Source: Acidimicrobiia bacterium (GTDB lineage: Bacteria; Actinomycetota; Acidimicrobiia; Acidimicrobiales; Acidimicrobilacustridaceae). Taken from it: a DNA stretch of 8,051 nt. Location of the stretch: contig VERC01000104.1 of assembly GCA_018882825.1 (NCBI GenBank), positions 1 to 8,051 on the forward strand, given 5' to 3'. The notes beneath the pieces were generated by a model that was not told the DNA's origin, did not search any database, and was given only the letters and a program-made list of their open reading frames with translations. Position 1 is the stretch's first letter, and every line of letters starts with the position of its first letter. Made by a program: the position numbers and the translations under genes. Of the stretch, positions 5,221 to 8,051 are shown piece by piece.

Positions 5221-7799
5221 CCACCACCGATGCCCGCACCGAGTTCACCGTCAACGGACGGGCGGTGTCGGTCGAGTCCTCGCATCCGCATCTGCTCTCG
5301 GCGCTGCGCGACGGCCTCGACGTCACGTCCCCCAAGGACGGGTGTTCACCCTCCGGTCAGTGCGGATGCTGCACCGTGCTGCTCGATGGCAAGGCGATCG
5401 TGGCCTGTCAGGTGTCACTGGAGAAGGTGGCTGGTCGCGAGGTCGTCACCCTCGAGGGCATCGACGAGGCTGAGCGAGCACGCTACGCCGACGCCTTCTC
5501 CGCCCATGGCGCCCTGCAGTGCGGCTTCTGCACCCCGGGTGTGGTGGTGCGGGTGAAGTCGCTCATCGACCGCAAGGGCGACTCGCTCACCCGCGACGAC
5601 GCCGCCCGGTTCCTGGGCGCCAACCTGTGCCGCTGCACCGGCTACGTCAAGATCCTCGATGCCGTCGAGGATCTCGTGCGTTCCACGCCCGTCGAGGTGC
5701 GTCGACCCGGAGGTGTGGGCAGCGCGGGCCACCGCTACGAGGCGAGCGCACTTGCCCTCGGTGACCGCGGCTACATCGACGACATCCGCGTCGACGCGAT
5801 GCTGCACGCCGCACTGGTGCTCACCGACCATGCCCGAGCCGAGATCCTCGCCATCGATCCGTCGGCCGCTCTCGCCGCTCCCGGGGTCGAGGCCGTGTTC
5901 ACCGCGGCCGACATCCCCGGCGACCTGCGCGTCGGACTCATCGACAAGGACTGGCCGGTGATGATCCCGGTCGGTGGCCGCACGTCGTACGTGGGTGACG
6001 TCCTCGCCGTGGTGGTGGCATCGTCCCGCCGCGAGGCCCGGGCGGCGGCCGGACTGGTGCGCGTCGACTACGAGGTGCTGCGACCGATCGTCGACCCGAT
6101 GGCCGCCATCGACGATCCCGAGATCGCCCTGTGGGGCAGCGACACCAACGTGCTGTCGGTGTCGCACTACGAACGCGGCGACATCGATGCCGCGCTGGCC
6201 GCCGCCACCCATGTCGTCGACGAGGTGTTCGAGACCCAACGCATCGAGCACGCGTTCCTCGAACCCGAATCCACCCTCGCCGTGCGTCGGCCCGACGGCG
6301 GACTGCACGTGTACTCCGGCGGTCAGGGCGTGTGGGACGACCGCAACCAGATCGCGGCGATGCTCGGCGTCGGCACCGAACGCGTGAGCGTCGAGTTGGT
6401 CAGCAACGGTGGCGCCTTCGGCGGCAAGGAGGACATGTCGAACCAGGCGCATGCCGCGCTGGCCAGCTGGTTGCTCGATCGACCGGTCAAGTGCACGTTG
6501 TCGCGCGAGGAGTCGTTGCTCATCCACGCCAAGCGTCACCCCATCCGCATGCACTACCGGGTCGGGTGTGACGCCGAGGGACGCCTCACCGCGCTGCGGG
6601 CCCGCATGGTCGGCGACTCCGGCCCCTACGCGTCGGTCGGGGCCAAGGTGCTCGAACGCGCCGCCGGTCATGCATGTGGTCCGTACTCGATACCGGTGGT
6701 CGACGTGGAGTCGATCGCCGTCCGCACCAACAATCCGGTGTGCGGCGCGTTCCGTGGCTTCGGCGCCAATCAGGCCCAGTTCGCCATGGAAGGCGTGATG
6801 GACCGACTGGCCGAGGCCGTCGGGATCTCCGGTTGGGAGATCCGGTCGCGCAACGTGATCCACCCGGGTTCCATCTGGGGTCCGGGCCAGATCATGGACG
6901 ACGGATGTCTGGGCGCCGATGCCTGTCTCGAGGCCGTACGTCCCCACTACGACGAGGCCCGCGCTGCGGGCAAGGCCATCGGTCTCGGACTCGGCATCAA
7001 GAACTCTGGACTCGGCAACGGCGCCGTCGAGGTGTCGAAGGCCGTGGTGCGGTTCGAACCCGATGGCACCATCGAGGTCCGTCATTGCTGGACGGAGATG
7101 GGCCAGGGCATCCACACCGTGGCCCTGCAGGTGGCGGTGGAGGAGCTGGGCGTCGAACCCGAACGCATCCGCGTGCTGGTCGACACGTCACGCGAACTGG
7201 GCACCGGCCAGACCACCGGCAGTCGCGGCACGCTCATGGGTGCCGGCGCGGTGGCCGATGCCTGCCGCAACGCCATCGCCGCCGGTTGCACCGTGGGCGT
7301 CGATCATCACGGCGAGTACCGCGTCGACTGGACCAACTCCATGAAGGAGGGCCTGGCCAACCCGGTCGTGCACTCGGCCTTCGGCTACGCCGCCCAACTC
7401 GTGATCGCCGATCGCGACACCGGCCGGATCGAACGGGTGATTGCCGCCCACGACGTCGGTCGAGCAGTGAACCCACAGTTGTGCGAAGGCCAGATCGAGG
7501 GCGCCGTCCACATGGGGCTCGGGTATGCGCTGAGCGAGGACTTCCCCGCCGACGACACCGGTCGGCCCATTCCCACCACCCTCAAGGGGCTGGGCATCAT
7601 CCGCCCCAAGGACATGCCCGAGGTCGAGACCATCCTCGTCGAGTGCCCGCAGCCCAACGCGCCCTTCGGCGTCAAGGGTGTCGGCGAGATCGGACTCGTG
7701 CCCACCGCCGGGGCCGTCGCCGCCTGTCTCCACGAGATCGACGGTGGCTGGCGCACCCGCCTGCCGATGGGCACGTCGACCGTCGGTGCCGACGAGTGA
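5217..7799 (+). CDS. Fused 2Fe-2S/molybdopterin hydroxylase, selenium-dependent xanthine dehydrogenase-like
   Basis: This 860-residue molybdenum hydroxylase joins the Fe-S and catalytic parts in one chain. The first ferredoxin domain has Cys43, Cys49, Cys52 and Cys64, with C-x5-C spacing and an extra Cys51. The second has Cys102, Cys105, Cys138 and Cys140. A linker of only about 25 residues (150-175) leads to the hammerhead domain (about 178-292) and the molybdopterin lobes. These show Gln370 (SGGQ), GGAFGGKED with Glu405, AFRGFGANQ with Arg513, the GQG loop at 629-631, GTGQTTGSR (662-670) and GVKGVGE with catalytic Glu824. No FAD domain fits in the chain. This layout and length match the fused enzymes called selenium-dependent xanthine dehydrogenase, and more loosely E. 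coli XdhD. The downstream ssnA-like gene agrees. Selenium would be a cofactor ligand, so no selenocysteine codon is expected and none is seen. The substrate could be xanthine, hypoxanthine or another N-heterocycle. Electrons may go to the FAD subunit encoded upstream or to an unseen partner. Confidence 0.9.
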   Translation: MTTTDARTEFTVNGRAVSVESSHPHLLSALRDGLDVTSPKDGCSPSGQCGCCTVLLDGKAIVACQVSLEKVAGREVVTLEGIDEAERARYADAFSAHGALQCGFCTPGVVVRVKSLIDRKGDSLTRDDAARFLGANLCRCTGYVKILDAVEDLVRSTPVEVRRPGGVGSAGHRYEASALALGDRGYIDDIRVDAMLHAALVLTDHARAEILAIDPSAALAAPGVEAVFTAADIPGDLRVGLIDKDWPVMIPVGGRTSYVGDVLAVVVASSRREARAAAGLVRVDYEVLRPIVDPMAAIDDPEIALWGSDTNVLSVSHYERGDIDAALAAATHVVDEVFETQRIEHAFLEPESTLAVRRPDGGLHVYSGGQGVWDDRNQIAAMLGVGTERVSVELVSNGGAFGGKEDMSNQAHAALASWLLDRPVKCTLSREESLLIHAKRHPIRMHYRVGCDAEGRLTALRARMVGDSGPYASVGAKVLERAAGHACGPYSIPVVDVESIAVRTNNPVCGAFRGFGANQAQFAMEGVMDRLAEAVGISGWEIRSRNVIHPGSIWGPGQIMDDGCLGADACLEAVRPHYDEARAAGKAIGLGLGIKNSGLGNGAVEVSKAVVRFEPDGTIEVRHCWTEMGQGIHTVALQVAVEELGVEPERIRVLVDTSRELGTGQTTGSRGTLMGAGAVADACRNAIAAGCTVGVDHHGEYRVDWTNSMKEGLANPVVHSAFGYAAQLVIADRDTGRIERVIAAHDVGRAVNPQLCEGQIEGAVHMGLGYALSEDFPADDTGRPIPTTLKGLGIIRPKDMPEVETILVECPQPNAPFGVKGVGEIGLVPTAGAVAACLHEIDGGWRTRLPMGTSTVGADE

Positions 7800-8051
7800 C
7801 CTCGTCGTCGCACCTCGGGACCTCGCACGGTCTGGTCTGCGCCCACCACCATCTCTATTCGACGCTGGCGCGCGGCATGCCGGCCCCACCGCGCACGCCG
7901 ACCGACTTCCGCTCGATACTCGAACAGGTGTGGTGGCGACTCGACGTCGCCCTCGACGCCGAGATGATCCGCTGGTCGGCCATGCTCGGCGCGCTCGAGG
8001 CCCTCGAATCGGGTTGCACCGCCATCATCGACCATCACGAGTCACCCGGCT
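7796..8051 (+). CDS. ssnA: SsnA-like amidohydrolase, N-terminal part (3' truncated by window)
   Basis: A GTG at 7796 overlaps the previous stop (GTGA) and opens a frame that runs without a stop to the window edge, giving 85 residues. They match the start of the catalytic barrel of SsnA, the putative aminohydrolase of selenium-associated purine clusters: GLVCAHHHLYSTLARG with the metal-binding HxH (His17, His19), then a WWRLD motif (46-50), LGALEALESGCT (64-75) and DHHESP (79-84). SsnA belongs to the metal-dependent amidohydrolase superfamily (guanine deaminase, TRZ/ATZ group); its own reaction is unestablished. Oddly, only about 11 residues precede GLVCAHHH, whereas E. coli SsnA has roughly 55 there, so the N-terminal beta-sandwich strands seem absent. 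The upstream frame is Arg-rich shadow sequence, so a longer start is unlikely. No clear RBS is seen; translation is probably coupled. Other amidohydrolases of the superfamily are possible, but the WWRLD/DHH pattern is SsnA-like. Confidence 0.82.
   Translation, partial: MTSSSHLGTSHGLVCAHHHLYSTLARGMPAPPRTPTDFRSILEQVWWRLDVALDAEMIRWSAMLGALEALESGCTAIIDHHESPG

Noticed and set aside
5415..7115. Long open frame of 566 codons on the minus strand
   Set aside because: It is antisense to the fused hydroxylase and encodes a His/Gly/Asp/Val-rich sequence without family motifs. Such frames are a by-product of G/C-rich third positions on the coding strand.
5217..7799. Selenocysteine (in-frame TGA with SECIS) in the fused hydroxylase
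   Set aside because: The frame is uninterrupted and all catalytic motifs are complete. In this family selenium is proposed as a cofactor ligand, not as selenocysteine.
1..8051. tRNA, rRNA, CRISPR array, insertion sequence, terminator or promoter
   Set aside because: Nothing of the kind was recognised by eye. Coding genes fill the whole window and overlap at every junction, leaving no intergenic DNA for such elements.

Overview
The window is one stretch of densely packed, plus-strand, high-GC bacterial DNA. Codon use (strong G/C at third positions, frequent GTG starts) and the closest family resemblances point to a high-GC actinobacterium. An acidimicrobial lineage is possible, but this is only a guess. 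Essentially every base is coding: seven genes run in the same direction, every junction overlaps (4, 11, 4, 4, 4 and 4 bp), and there is no room for an internal promoter or terminator. The operon's true start and end lie outside the window.

Layout: (1) the last 73 codons of a FAD-binding subunit of a xanthine-dehydrogenase-type molybdenum hydroxylase (1-224); (2) its 2Fe-2S subunit (221-715); (3) its molybdopterin catalytic subunit (705-2993); (4) an M20-family zinc amidase of the hydantoinase/carbamoylase group (2990-4264); (5) a nitrilase-superfamily enzyme that closely matches N-carbamoyl-D-amino acid amidohydrolase (4261-5220); (6) a second molybdenum hydroxylase in which the 2Fe-2S domains are fused directly to the molybdopterin domain with no FAD domain, the architecture of selenium-dependent xanthine dehydrogenases (5217-7799); (7) the first 85 codons of an SsnA-type amidohydrolase, cut by the right edge (7796-8051).

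Together the genes look like an N-heterocycle (purine, hydantoin or related) catabolic operon. Two molybdenum hydroxylases would oxidise ring carbons, an SsnA-type amidohydrolase (and perhaps a hydantoinase outside the window) would deaminate or open the ring, and two unrelated carbamoyl-amide hydrolases would release ammonia and CO2 from ureido intermediates. The pairing of ssnA with a fused Fe-S/Mo hydroxylase recalls the selenium-associated xdhD/ssnA purine clusters of enterobacteria and Firmicutes. Here it is joined to a conventional three-subunit enzyme and to a D-carbamoylase, and that combination is the most noteworthy thing in the window. The actual substrate cannot be read from the sequence.
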